From contig JAKOVW010000079.1 of the NCBI GenBank assembly GCA_029781865.1, positions 248,001 through 312,000 of the forward strand: 64,000 nucleotides of DNA, in the 5' to 3' direction. The notes beneath the pieces are model-generated. The model saw only the letters and a list, made by a program, of their open reading frames with translations, did not search any database and was not told the origin of the DNA. Numbering within the stretch: the stretch's first letter is position 1; every line of letters begins with the position of its first letter. Both the position numbers and the translations under genes were made by a program. Source of the DNA: Bacteroidota bacterium (GTDB lineage: Bacteria; Bacteroidota; Bacteroidia; Chitinophagales; Saprospiraceae). Shown piece by piece: positions 46,689-55,080 of the stretch.

Positions 46689-48026
46689 TTATCTTCTCAT
46701 ATTCTTCATTTGATTCATCATTTGGCCCATTCCCTGACCTTTTGACATCATAAACATCATTTTTCGCATTTCTTCAAATTGCTTGATAAATGCATTTATT
46801 TCGTGAATATTCTTTCCGCAACCCGCAGCAATTCTGCTTTTTCTGGACATATTCAGGATTTCAGGATTTGCCCGTTCCTGCGGTGTCATCGATTGGATGA
46901 TTGCCTCAACTTTTGAAAAGGCTTTATCATCAATATTAATATCCTTTAACATCTTACCCGCGCCAGGTATCATGCCTAACAAGCTCTTCAAATCTCCCAT
47001 TTTCTTAATTTGTTGAAGCTGGCCCTGAAAGTCATTAAAATCGAATTTGTTCTGTTTAATTTTCTTTTCAATCTTTTTTGCTTCTGCATCATCAAATTGT
47101 TCCTGAGCCTTTTCCACCAAGCTTACAATATCTCCCATCCCCAGAATCCGTTGTGCCATGCGATCCGGATAAAAGACATCAAGGGCATCCATTTTTTCGC
47201 CCGTAGAAACAAATTTGATCGGCTTTCCAATGGTATACTTAACAGAAAGAGCTGCTCCGCCTCTGGTATCTCCATCCAGTTTGGTTAATACAACTCCATC
47301 ATATTGAATCCGATCGTGAAAAGCCTGTGCCGTGTTTACTGCATCCTGACCAGTCATTGAATCGACAACAAATAATGTTTCTGAAGGCTGAATGGCCTGT
47401 TTCACATTCGCTATTTCTGTCATCATTTCTTCATCGACTGAAGTTCTTCCTGCTGTATCTATGATGACTACATCCAATTTATTTGTCCTTGCGAAATCAA
47501 CTGCATGCCTGGCAATCAGTATAGGATCTTTAACATCCGGTTCCTTATAAATCTCAACCCCGACTTGCTCTGCCAATACAGTCAACTGATCAATTGCCGC
47601 CGGGCGGTACACGTCGCATGCCGTCAACAAAACCTTTTTATTCTTTTTGGTTTTGAGAAACAAAGCCAGTTTTCCCGAAAAAGTAGTTTTACCCGAGCCC
47701 TGAAGACCGGCAATTAAAATCACAGCCGGATTTCCATTTAAATTAAGCCCTTCCGCCTGTCCGCCCATGAGCTCAACCAACTCATCCATTACAATCTTCA
47801 CCATCAGCTCTCCCGGTTTGACTGACTTCAGCACATTGCGGGTACCAAGGGCCTGCTCCTTAACTTTATCGGTAAATTCCTTGGCAATTTTATAATTCAC
47901 ATCCGCATCGACGAGGGCACGGCGAATTTCCTTAATGGATTCTGCAACATTGAGATCCGTAATCCTGGCTTCTCCTTTTACACTTTTAAGCGCCAGTTCC
48001 AGGCGTTCATTCAAACTTTCAAACAT
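46689..48026 (-). CDS. ffh: Signal recognition particle GTPase Ffh
   Basis: Ffh (445 aa) binds the signal sequences of nascent membrane and secreted proteins together with 4.5S RNA. The N domain starts MFESLNERLELALKSVKGE. The G domain has GLQGSGKTTFSGKLA near 107-121, DTAGRTSVDEEMM near 187-199 and TKLDGDTRGGAAL near 245-257. The M domain ends in a Met-rich tail (MMFMMSKGQGMGQMM). The ATG at 48026 is chosen because the alternative at 48047 falls in a -7 box. No 4.5S RNA gene was recognised in the window. Confidence 0.95.
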   Translation of the reverse strand: MFESLNERLELALKSVKGEARITDLNVAESIKEIRRALVDADVNYKIAKEFTDKVKEQALGTRNVLKSVKPGELMVKIVMDELVELMGGQAEGLNLNGNPAVILIAGLQGSGKTTFSGKLALFLKTKKNKKVLLTACDVYRPAAIDQLTVLAEQVGVEIYKEPDVKDPILIARHAVDFARTNKLDVVIIDTAGRTSVDEEMMTEIANVKQAIQPSETLFVVDSMTGQDAVNTAQAFHDRIQYDGVVLTKLDGDTRGGAALSVKYTIGKPIKFVSTGEKMDALDVFYPDRMAQRILGMGDIVSLVEKAQEQFDDAEAKKIEKKIKQNKFDFNDFQGQLQQIKKMGDLKSLLGMIPGAGKMLKDINIDDKAFSKVEAIIQSMTPQERANPEILNMSRKSRIAAGCGKNIHEINAFIKQFEEMRKMMFMMSKGQGMGQMMNQMKNMRR

Positions 48027-48044
48027 AATTTCAAAATTAGTAGG

Positions 48045-48052
48045 CAAAGATA
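48045..48052 (-). promoter_or_regulatory. Candidate -7 promoter box for ffh
   Basis: The reverse strand reads TATCTTTG, matching TAnnTTTG, 18 nt before the chosen ffh ATG. The upstream alternative ATG overlaps it, which supports the shorter start. Confidence 0.45.
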
Positions 48053-48100
48053 CCTGCCTTCAAGTTTTAAGAAGAGCTAAATTAAGGTCTTTTAGAAGTT

Positions 48101-48775
48101 CTATTCAGCCGTAATTAAGGAGCCGTTCACCAATTTCATTGATTTGCAACTAGTTATTTCCTTGGCCCAACCATAAAGCGAAGTAGAGATAATCGTCATC
48201 CGCTCGGAAACCCTGTAAGATTGAATGATTTCCAGTACCTGTCTGCGGTATTTATCATCCAGTAAATCCAGGCTCTGATCCATTAAAAGCAATTTAGGTC
48301 TATGGACTAATGCCCGGGCCAAAGCAGTAAGATGCTGCTGGCTATAAGACAATTCCCTGACTTCTCTGCGAATACAATCTTTCAATGAAAAACGATCCAG
48401 CAATTCTTCAATCTGACTTTCGGAATCCAGATCCGTGATTCGGTCTGCTGCATTTAAAGCCATTGCCAGATTAGCCCTGACTGTTTTATTCTCAACCAGA
48501 TTTGATCCTTGTTTTGCATATCCCAGCTTTCTCCGAAGGGTTGCTAAATCCCCTTTGGATACAGGCATCATCGAATAGTCAAGTACAAATAATTGTCCGG
48601 AACTGTTGCCCGGATGTCCATATATAGCATTTAAAAGGGTTGTTTTACCGGTATGATTCAAACCAGTGATTTCAATAAATTCAGATTCATCAACCATCCA
48701 ATTTAAGTTAGCAATCAAGGGGTTTTCCTGCTGATAAATATTGAAATTAATGGTTTGAATGATGTGTTTTGACAT
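48101..48775 (-). CDS. Degenerate FtsE-like ABC ATPase
   Basis: The protein (224 aa) aligns by pattern with FtsE-type ATPases: Walker A GLNHTGKT at 38-45, Q-loop Gln near 89, RRKLGYAKQ near 81-89 and ALARALVHRPKLLLMD near 151-166. Key residues are changed. The signature is LSYSQ (142-146) instead of LSGGQ, the residue after the Walker B Asp166 is Gln167 instead of Glu, and the switch His region reads STSLYGW. ATP hydrolysis is therefore probably weak or lost. No FtsX-type membrane partner is adjacent. It lies 74 nt upstream of ffh on the same strand and is divergent from ccmE. Confidence 0.75.
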   Translation of the reverse strand: MSKHIIQTINFNIYQQENPLIANLNWMVDESEFIEITGLNHTGKTTLLNAIYGHPGNSSGQLFVLDYSMMPVSKGDLATLRRKLGYAKQGSNLVENKTVRANLAMALNAADRITDLDSESQIEELLDRFSLKDCIRREVRELSYSQQHLTALARALVHRPKLLLMDQSLDLLDDKYRRQVLEIIQSYRVSERMTIISTSLYGWAKEITSCKSMKLVNGSLITAE

Positions 48776-48935
48776 AGTCGGTTTTTCAAATTCAAAAATA
48801 GACTCAAGTTTTAACTAAAAACCAGCCCGCAAGTTATTTAAACTATTATTAACCCTGTTCTCAAATCCCCCCGGCTACAGTGAATCAAGCTTATTAAACA
48901 ATTGGCATTCAAATTCATTATTTAGTAATTAGGTT

Positions 48936-48943
48936 TAACTTTG
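48936..48943 (+). promoter_or_regulatory. Candidate -7 promoter box for ccmE-ccmF
   Basis: TAACTTTG matches TAnnTTTG and ends 7 nt before the ccmE ATG at 48951. This implies a nearly leaderless message. No -33 element at 19-23 nt was found. Confidence 0.4.
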
Positions 48944-48950
48944 CTACTCT

Positions 48951-49349
48951 ATGAAAAAATCATATATATTGGCTTTATCTCTAATAGGTGCAGCCATAAT
49001 ATTGCTGATTTCCGCATCAAAAGACTTTTCGACTTACTCCAGTTTTGGATCAGCAGCAAAAAGTGGTGGCCTGGTAAAACTGGTCGGGCATCTGGCGAAA
49101 GAAAAAGAGATTTATTACCAACCGGAAAAAGAAGCCAACTATTTCAGCTTCTTTTTAACAGACAAAGATGGTGTTACCAAACAAGTAATTCTTAGGGCTC
49201 CTAAACCTCAGGATTTTGAATTATCCGAACAAGTGGTATTAACCGGTACCATGAAAGAAGATATATTCGAAGCCAAGAGTATGCTTTTAAAATGTCCTTC
49301 CAAATACAAAGACGAAGAAATCTATATTAAGTCCACTACAGCTTTATGA
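48951..49349 (+). CDS. ccmE: Cytochrome c maturation heme chaperone CcmE, Cys-type
   Basis: The protein (132 aa) has one N-terminal membrane anchor (about 4-22) and an OB-fold domain. CcmE carries heme in the periplasm before transfer to apocytochrome by CcmF. The usual heme-binding His is replaced: the C-terminal motif is LLKCPSKYKDE, i.e. CxxxY (Cys near 114, Tyr near 118), the variant known from archaea and some delta-proteobacteria. The domain is short and the tail after the motif is about 14 residues. It overlaps ccmF by 4 nt, so the two are one unit. Confidence 0.85.
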   Translation: MKKSYILALSLIGAAIILLISASKDFSTYSSFGSAAKSGGLVKLVGHLAKEKEIYYQPEKEANYFSFFLTDKDGVTKQVILRAPKPQDFELSEQVVLTGTMKEDIFEAKSMLLKCPSKYKDEEIYIKSTTAL

Positions 49350-52171
49350 ATAATGTTCAATACGTAGGTGAACATTTGTGGGTTCATTATTGCGGACGGT
49401 TTCTCGTCTTACTCGCATTTTTCAGTGCCTTGTTTTATTTGATTGCATTTATTAAAAATTATAAAGAGCTTTCTCCGGTATGGAGCAAATCCATTAAGTC
49501 AGCTTTCCTGATACATCTCGTTTCCGTTTTCGGGATCATCATTCTCATTTTTTTTATGATGACCCGTCATTACTACGAATACCAATATGCCTGGGCACAC
49601 GTATCAGATGAGCTTCCCATGAAATACATCGTATCTGCTTTTTGGGAAGGTCAGGAAGGAAGTTTTCTTTTATGGATGTTTTGGAATTGTCTACTGGGAT
49701 CATTCTTTTTTAGATTCAAATCAAAATTGGATGCTTCGATCCTGATGGTGATACTTGCTGTGAATCTCATCTTAACTACAATGTTACTTGGTATATATGT
49801 AGGTGAGTCCAGGATAGGTAGCAGTCCATTCAGTTTATTAAGACACACAATGAATATTCCTTTATTCAGTAATGCTGAATACACTAAATTGATTAAGGGC
49901 AATGGTTTGAATCCACTGCTTCAAAATTATTGGAATATCATTCATCCTCCTACCCTGTTTCTCGGTTTTGCTTCAACGATTGTTCCTTTTGCCTATGCCA
50001 TTTCCGCTTTGCTGTATAAAGAGTATAAGAACTGGATCCGTCTTGTTTTACCCTGGGCTTTATTCTCCGGATTTATTTTAGGTACCGGAGTCCTGATGGG
50101 CGGTGCCTGGGCATATGAAGCGTTGAGCTTTGGTGGATACTGGGCCTGGGATCCGGTAGAAAACATGTCATTGGTACCCTGGATTGTTATTATTGCCGGA
50201 ATACATACGAATCTGATTTCCAAATCAACGGGTTATTCAATTCGGGCAACCTTCATTTTTTATTTACTTGCATTTATCCTCGTTGTATATTCTTCATTTT
50301 TGACGCGTAGTGGCATTCTGGGTGACAGTTCGGCACATGCTTTCACACAAATGGGTCTTGAATGGCAGTTGGTCATTTTTTGCCTTATTGTAACAATTGC
50401 CTCTGTACTCTTTCTGATCAAACGATTTAAGGAAATCCCGACAAAACAAAAGGAAGAACAATTTATTTCCAGAGAATTCTGGATGCTGATAGGTAGTCTT
50501 ATATTACTATTTGGTGCATTGCTTATCAGTTTTACTACTTCAATTCCCGTTTATAACAAGTTGCTCGATTTGATCGGAAAACTCTTAAACACCTCTATGG
50601 AGAGCTGGCACAGAAGTACGCCATTAAATCCGGTTGCGCATCACAACCAATATCAAATTTGGATTGCCATTTTTACAGGAATGCTCTCTTCCTTTTCACT
50701 GTATCTGAAATATCTTGATGACCGGGAAAGTAAACTTGGAAAACTATTTTTCATCAATACAGGAATAAGCCTGCTATTAAGCAGTATAGCGTTTGGCCTT
50801 ACTTTTAATTCGTTTGAAAAGCTGCACTGGAGTCATGCTCTTTTTCTTTGGACTGCCTGGTTTGCCATAATTAGTTCTTTCATTTATCTGATTCGTGTCA
50901 TACAATTCAAATGGCGATTAGCGGGCCCTGTGCTTTCGCATGGTGGATTTGGTATATTATTACTGGGAATATTATTTACAGGAATAAATAAAAATATCAT
51001 TTCACACAATCGCTTTGCGCAACAAGACCTGCTGCCCGGACAAGCTGATGAAGAACTCTCCAAACATTTGACTTTGATAAGAGGTCAAAAGATGTTTATG
51101 AATGGATACTGGGTGATGTACGAAAAAGATACCTTCATTTTGAAAAGCAGAATTTACGATCTGAAAGTCTGGAAGGAAGATTCGTTGAACCATATCACAG
51201 AATCGTTTATGTTGCATCCGGAAGTTCAATATGATAATAAACTAACTAAAGTTGCAGCGTCAAATCCATCGACCAAACATTATATCAATAAGGATATCTT
51301 TTCTTTAATTGCACAGATTCCTCAAACACAGACTGACGCTAATGCAGCACAGAAAGCAGAAGACAGCCTGGACTACAAATTATATACATGCAAACTAAAT
51401 GATACCGTCTTTACAAAAAATCATTATTTGATATTAAAAGAGATCTCCAATGATTTTCAACCTCAGGACTTAGAATCAAAACCTTTTGATCAGAAGTTAC
51501 AATTGACCTTTGAAGTTAGAAAACCAGAAGACAGTACCTTCCAGATTAGCAAACCAGCAATTATTTTCAGGAATAATCTGATCTATAAATTTCCGTCACA
51601 CGTGGATGCTTTACAGATGAGAGTTCAAATTCCGGATTCTGCATATGATGCATTTATGCCATCATTTGAAAACCTGAAATTGACTCAGATCGAATTAAAG
51701 AAAGGCGATTCTATTGAAATCGGAAGTGGTAAATATTTAAAACTGCTTGGTTTTTCAAAGGAAATCGATCCAGATATCCTGGTGCCAAAGGAAAATGAAA
51801 TTGCTTTATCTGCGCAGGTCGAATTCAAAGACCATGAATTTACTGCCAAACTGAATCCGATATTCATGATACGCGACAATCAGGTAATATCGCTGCCAGT
51901 TCAATCCATTATTCCCGGAATCACCCTTAAGTTTTCAAAAATAATTCCTGAAACCGAAACGATGCAATTTCAATATGCACTACACCCTGATTTCAAGAGT
52001 GTTGCGATTCCATTTCTCGTAGCTGAAAATGCGCCAAGAAATGATTTCATTGTAATTCAGGTCATTGAATTTCCATGGATCATTCTGGTTTGGCTGGGAG
52101 GAATAATCATGTTAAGCGGTTTACTCTTATCTTCATACCTTAAAAGATATCCTAAACTGCATGCAGCATGA
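49346..52171 (+). CDS. ccmF: Cytochrome c heme lyase subunit CcmF
   Basis: The protein (941 aa) is a polytopic membrane protein of the CcmF/CcsA family. The heme-handling WWD-like motif is FGGYWAWDPVENMSLVPW near 268-285. HPPTLFLGF near 193-201 and AFWEGQEGSFLLWMFW near 93-108 are also diagnostic. It is about 300 residues longer than the E. coli protein. The extra lies in a large periplasmic region at about 560-905, closed by a final membrane helix (WIILVWLGGIIMLSGLLLSS). CcmF ligates heme to apocytochrome c. It is co-transcribed with ccmE; other ccm genes are not in the window. Confidence 0.92.
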   Translation: MNNVQYVGEHLWVHYCGRFLVLLAFFSALFYLIAFIKNYKELSPVWSKSIKSAFLIHLVSVFGIIILIFFMMTRHYYEYQYAWAHVSDELPMKYIVSAFWEGQEGSFLLWMFWNCLLGSFFFRFKSKLDASILMVILAVNLILTTMLLGIYVGESRIGSSPFSLLRHTMNIPLFSNAEYTKLIKGNGLNPLLQNYWNIIHPPTLFLGFASTIVPFAYAISALLYKEYKNWIRLVLPWALFSGFILGTGVLMGGAWAYEALSFGGYWAWDPVENMSLVPWIVIIAGIHTNLISKSTGYSIRATFIFYLLAFILVVYSSFLTRSGILGDSSAHAFTQMGLEWQLVIFCLIVTIASVLFLIKRFKEIPTKQKEEQFISREFWMLIGSLILLFGALLISFTTSIPVYNKLLDLIGKLLNTSMESWHRSTPLNPVAHHNQYQIWIAIFTGMLSSFSLYLKYLDDRESKLGKLFFINTGISLLLSSIAFGLTFNSFEKLHWSHALFLWTAWFAIISSFIYLIRVIQFKWRLAGPVLSHGGFGILLLGILFTGINKNIISHNRFAQQDLLPGQADEELSKHLTLIRGQKMFMNGYWVMYEKDTFILKSRIYDLKVWKEDSLNHITESFMLHPEVQYDNKLTKVAASNPSTKHYINKDIFSLIAQIPQTQTDANAAQKAEDSLDYKLYTCKLNDTVFTKNHYLILKEISNDFQPQDLESKPFDQKLQLTFEVRKPEDSTFQISKPAIIFRNNLIYKFPSHVDALQMRVQIPDSAYDAFMPSFENLKLTQIELKKGDSIEIGSGKYLKLLGFSKEIDPDILVPKENEIALSAQVEFKDHEFTAKLNPIFMIRDNQVISLPVQSIIPGITLKFSKIIPETETMQFQYALHPDFKSVAIPFLVAENAPRNDFIVIQVIEFPWIILVWLGGIIMLSGLLLSSYLKRYPKLHAA

Positions 52172-52970
52172 TATAGTCTTAATCGGCTCCGGCAATCTGG
52201 CAACAGTACTTGGATTAAAACTCTCCCTTTCCGGTCAAAAAATAGTTCAGGTATTTTCGAGAAATCCCGAGCATGCTAAGCTTTTAGCAGACCAACTAAA
52301 TTGTACAGGAGTCCATTCACTTGATCATCTAAATAAAAATGCTGATCTGTATTTGATTTGCATTAAAGATGATGCGATTGCTGATTTGAGTAGCAAGCTA
52401 TCCAATCAACTCACTCCTGATAAATTAATAGCACATAGTTCCGGTGTAAACTCCCCTGATATCATAGACGCTTATTTTAAAAACCGGGGACTCTTCTACC
52501 CTTTGCAAAGTTTTTCAAAATTGAAAACGCCCAACTGGTCTGAAATACCTGTATTTGTCGAAGGCAATCCAACAATCCTGCCAGTGTTGAAAGACATTGC
52601 AGGCAAAATCAGTCCGGAAGTTTTTATCATGAGTGATATTATTCGCACGCACCTTCATCTTGCTTCTGTTTTTGCAAATAACTTTTCCAATTACAACTTA
52701 GTCATTGCCCAAAAAATTCTGGAAAAAACAAATGTACCTTTCAAAGTATTAAAAAGCCTGATGACTGAAACGGTTGAAAAAGCTTTTGCCATGAATCCTC
52801 ACAGTGCACAAACCGGGCCTGCCAAAAGAGGTGACTTGCACAGTATTGAAAAACACATCCGGTTGCTTGTACAGGAATTTCCTGAATACAGGTCACTTTA
52901 CAAAAAATATTCCCAAATTATTCAACAAGACTTTAAGCATGAGAATCCTGGGCCAGATTCCGCATCCTGA
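52161..52970 (+). CDS. Rossmann-fold DUF2520 dehydrogenase-like protein
   Basis: The protein (269 aa) has an N-terminal NAD(P)-binding Rossmann domain with IVLIGSGNLATVLGLKL at about 5-21 (GxGNxA motif) and a C-terminal helical DUF2520 domain (about 125-260) with LHLASVFANNFSNY and NPHSAQTGPAKRGD. This pairing is common across bacteria, and homologs are annotated as F420-dependent or NADP oxidoreductase-like. The substrate is unknown. The start overlaps the ccmF stop by 11 nt and its end overlaps the next gene by 32 nt, so it belongs to the ccmEF transcript. Confidence 0.85.
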   Translation: MQHDIVLIGSGNLATVLGLKLSLSGQKIVQVFSRNPEHAKLLADQLNCTGVHSLDHLNKNADLYLICIKDDAIADLSSKLSNQLTPDKLIAHSSGVNSPDIIDAYFKNRGLFYPLQSFSKLKTPNWSEIPVFVEGNPTILPVLKDIAGKISPEVFIMSDIIRTHLHLASVFANNFSNYNLVIAQKILEKTNVPFKVLKSLMTETVEKAFAMNPHSAQTGPAKRGDLHSIEKHIRLLVQEFPEYRSLYKKYSQIIQQDFKHENPGPDSAS

Positions 52971-53181
52971 ATTAATTATTCAGGTATTCAAATCCGGAAA
53001 TAAATTTATTCTAAAGTTTGAAGCCGGACCTTTTGAACAAAGTTATAAATTTATGGAAACAGAACGACTGTCTTCATTTGAAGATTTCAAAACTATAGTC
53101 ACTGAAGAATTAATCAGAGAGATCTATTCCATTTTTGATCAAATGAATACCCGTTATATTTTGATATCATCCAAATTATAA
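52939..53181 (+). CDS. Small conserved protein of unknown function
   Basis: An 80-residue protein beginning MRILGQIPHPELIIQVFKSGNKF, then LKFEAGPFEQSYKF and a C-terminal helix (FEDFKTIVTEELIREIYSIF). Short proteins with the same pattern are found widely in Bacteroidota, as I recall, but no function is known to me. The first 32 nt overlap the DUF2520 gene, a sign of translational coupling. A longer frame begins at 52804 inside DUF2520, but its extra residues are an out-of-frame shadow. Confidence 0.7.
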   Translation: MRILGQIPHPELIIQVFKSGNKFILKFEAGPFEQSYKFMETERLSSFEDFKTIVTEELIREIYSIFDQMNTRYILISSKL

Positions 53182-53208
53182 ATGTTCATAACAGATTAAT
53201 ATAGAAAT

Positions 53209-53778
53209 ATGAATTGGCGTATCTCAATCCAGATAATCCTGGTATTAATCACTATGAATTCTTGCTTAAAAGATACCGACCTGCCAACTGATTATTTTGG
53301 CGGACCCAGTGAATTTGATATTGAATTTCAATCCGGTTCATTTACCGGAAGAACCTATCACCTGGTCAGTAGGACCATATATCATGATCATGAATACCTG
53401 AGCTCTGCAAATATTCAAAAAATATTAAGTCAACCCATAGAGGAATATCCAACTAATACACTCGCTGGTAATAGTTTTATTAATTGGGCGTGGAAAGGTG
53501 ACACCACTGCCGGGCAATTCTCCTCAATATTTGCCAACGATCCAACTATTTCCAAATCAGGTGATCTTCAAATGATCTTTTCAAATGGTGACGAATTTAT
53601 TAGCCAGATTCCAAAAGGCGCCTCTATATCCATAGCGTCTTATGGAAGTCCCCAGGGTTCAATTACAGGAAGTCTTACATATACCTCTACTTTGGATTAC
53701 AAGTTTTCCGGAACGAGCAAAAGGGAAACGGCTAGTTTGTTTATACAGTTCAAAATCAAGAGAGGACCAAACCTGTAA
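53209..53778 (+). CDS. Lipoprotein of unknown function
   Basis: The product (189 aa) has a lipoprotein signal: MNWRISIQIILVLITMNSC with the lipobox Cys at 19, followed by LKDTDLP. The rest is beta-rich and has many Ser, Thr and Gly. Residues such as FDIEFQSGSFTGRTYHLV suggest a calycin- or immunoglobulin-like beta fold, but I recognise no family. It starts 27 nt after the small conserved gene and could share the transcript. Confidence 0.65.
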   Translation: MNWRISIQIILVLITMNSCLKDTDLPTDYFGGPSEFDIEFQSGSFTGRTYHLVSRTIYHDHEYLSSANIQKILSQPIEEYPTNTLAGNSFINWAWKGDTTAGQFSSIFANDPTISKSGDLQMIFSNGDEFISQIPKGASISIASYGSPQGSITGSLTYTSTLDYKFSGTSKRETASLFIQFKIKRGPNL

Positions 53779-53897
53779 AAGCCGGATTCGTTTACCTTTT
53801 ACTAAAGAAAGTCTAAGCCAGTGTTAATAGGTGAGTTTTCGTGTTAATCATTTAATAATGATGATTCAAACAGTATCGCAGACAAAAGTAAATCTTC

Positions 53898-54040
53898 AAA
53901 TTTACGTTTGGTTTTATTTAACTCACCAATTAATTAATTAATTTTATTATGAAAAACTTGTTTTTATTATTCGCTTTGACTCTTTGCCTTGGATTTGTAA
54001 ATGCACAAACCAATCCGGCTCCGGCTGCTAAACCAATGGA
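53898..54040 (+). repeat. Duplicated leader and signal region, copy 1
   Basis: This stretch, from the -7-like box through the leader with TTAATTAATTAATT to the signal peptide and first KPMD codons, recurs at 54551-54691 with few changes. Together with the paralogous coding parts it shows a tandem gene duplication that includes the promoter. Confidence 0.75.
53903..53910 (+). promoter_or_regulatory. Candidate -7 promoter box for the first KPA gene
   Basis: TACGTTTG matches TAnnTTTG, 38 nt before the ATG. The second copy has TACGTTCG at the same place, one mismatch. Confidence 0.4.
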
Positions 54041-54281
54041 TAAAGCTGCTGCTAAACCAATGGAAAAACCAGCTGCTAAGCCAATGGATAAGACTGCTGC
54101 TAAACCAGCTGAGGCTGCAAAACCAGCTGCTGATGCTAAAAAAATGGACAAAACTGCTAAACCAGCAGATGCAGCAAAACCAGCAGACACTGCTAAGCCA
54201 GCAACTGAAGGTAAAAAAACCAAAAAAGCAAAGAAAGCTAAAAAGATGGCACCAGCTACTCCAGCAGAAAAGAAGAGCTAG
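53949..54281 (+). CDS. Secreted KPA-rich low-complexity protein, copy 1
   Basis: The product (110 aa) has a signal peptide (MKNLFLLFALTLCLGFVNA) and then a low-complexity chain of Lys, Pro, Ala with recurring AAKPMDK and AAKPA units (about 25-90). A Lys-rich end (KKTKKAKKAKKM) and the short tail EKKS follow. It carries no Cys in the mature part. The function is unknown; a disordered, basic periplasmic protein is the safest description. It is a paralog of the gene at 54600-54983. Confidence 0.72.
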   Translation: MKNLFLLFALTLCLGFVNAQTNPAPAAKPMDKAAAKPMEKPAAKPMDKTAAKPAEAAKPAADAKKMDKTAKPADAAKPADTAKPATEGKKTKKAKKAKKMAPATPAEKKS

Positions 54282-54599
54282 TATTTCTTTTAATCAAAAA
54301 TGAATTATCCAGGGGATTGAATGCATATTCAATCCCCTGTTTTTTTTATTCATTTCCTTCAAATCATTCAAAATACAACAGCTATAAAATTAAAAATGAG
54401 GCAGTTACCCGCAGCTAAATATCAAGATTCAAAAAAGATGGGCTGCATGCTCATACCTTCACATTAAATCTATTCCTATTAATTGTTAAGAGCTTCTAAA
54501 TATATACTCTGGAAAGAGCTATTTCTTTAAAATACCAAATTTATTAGTGAATTTTACGTTCGGTTTATTTAATTCACTAATTAATTAATTAATTTTATT
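54282..54599. other. 318-nt intergenic region between the KPA paralogs
   Basis: It holds the terminator of copy 1 at its left and the duplicated leader of copy 2 at its right (from 54551). The middle, 54350-54550, shows nothing recognisable. Confidence 0.55.
54311..54347 (+). terminator. Intrinsic terminator after KPA copy 1
   Basis: Arms 54311-54322 and 54327-54338 form a perfect 12-bp stem with a 4-nt loop, followed by a G and an eight-T run (54340-54347). It lies 30 nt past the stop. Confidence 0.9.
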
Positions 54600-54691
54600 A
54601 TGAAAAACTTGCTTTTATTATTCGCTTTCTCTCTTAGCTTAGGTTTCGCAAACGCACAAACCAATCCAGCACCGGCTGCAAAACCAATGGA
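54551..54691 (+). repeat. Duplicated leader and signal region, copy 2
   Basis: Counterpart of 53898-54040, with the same TTAATTAATTAATT leader, start context TTTTATTATG and signal peptide. Differences are scattered point changes. Confidence 0.75.
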
Positions 54692-54983
54692 CAAACCAGC
54701 TGCTAAGCCAATGGAAAAACCAGCTGCTAAACCTATGGATAAGCCTGCTGCTAAACCAGCTGACGCTGCAAAACCTGCTGCTGATGCTAAAAAAATGGAT
54801 TCCAAAATGGCTGACATGAACACTAAAGATCACGTTTGTACAGCTGCTTGTAAAGATGGAAAACACGTTTACGCTCATGGTGAAAAAGGCCACACTTGTA
54901 CAGCTGCTTGCCATAAAGCAATGGGAAAATCAAAGAAAACCAAAAAAGCTGCTGCTGCAGCTCCTGCTGAGAAGAAAAGCTAA
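54600..54983 (+). CDS. Secreted KPA-rich protein with His/Cys module, copy 2
   Basis: The product (127 aa) shares its signal peptide and KPMDKPAAKPMEK repeats with copy 1. From about 79 it has a new segment: DHVCTAACKDGKHVYAHGEKG and HTCTAACHKAMG, two HxCTAAC units. This supplies four Cys and six His within about 33 residues, then a Lys-rich tail ending EKKS as in copy 1. The two CTAAC units share a run of 15 identical bases. The pattern suggests metal binding or disulfides outside the cytoplasm, which is inference. The gene is followed by a strong terminator. Confidence 0.75.
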   Translation: MKNLLLLFAFSLSLGFANAQTNPAPAAKPMDKPAAKPMEKPAAKPMDKPAAKPADAAKPAADAKKMDSKMADMNTKDHVCTAACKDGKHVYAHGEKGHTCTAACHKAMGKSKKTKKAAAAAPAEKKS

Positions 54984-55011
54984 GCTTTTTAAAAGCCTAA
55001 ATAATACTTAC

Positions 55012-55044
55012 AGGGATCGATATTTTCATATCGATCCCTTTTTT
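55012..55044 (+). terminator. Intrinsic terminator after KPA copy 2
   Basis: Arms 55012-55022 and 55029-55039 form an 11-bp perfect stem with a 6-nt loop, followed by a T-run to 55044. It lies 28 nt past the stop. Confidence 0.88.
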
Positions 55045-55080
55045 ATTTCATGCACCACCGATCTGTTAAATTGAATCGTA

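Noticed and set aside
52804-52938. Upstream extension of the 80-residue gene
   Set aside because: It lies out of frame inside the DUF2520 gene; family-like sequence begins only at the ATG at 52939.
53930-54823. Reverse-strand open frames with AAGLS/IGLAAG repeats over the KPA genes
   Set aside because: Antisense of low-complexity KPA codons. The plus-strand frames have signal peptides, a shared leader and terminators; the reverse frames do not.
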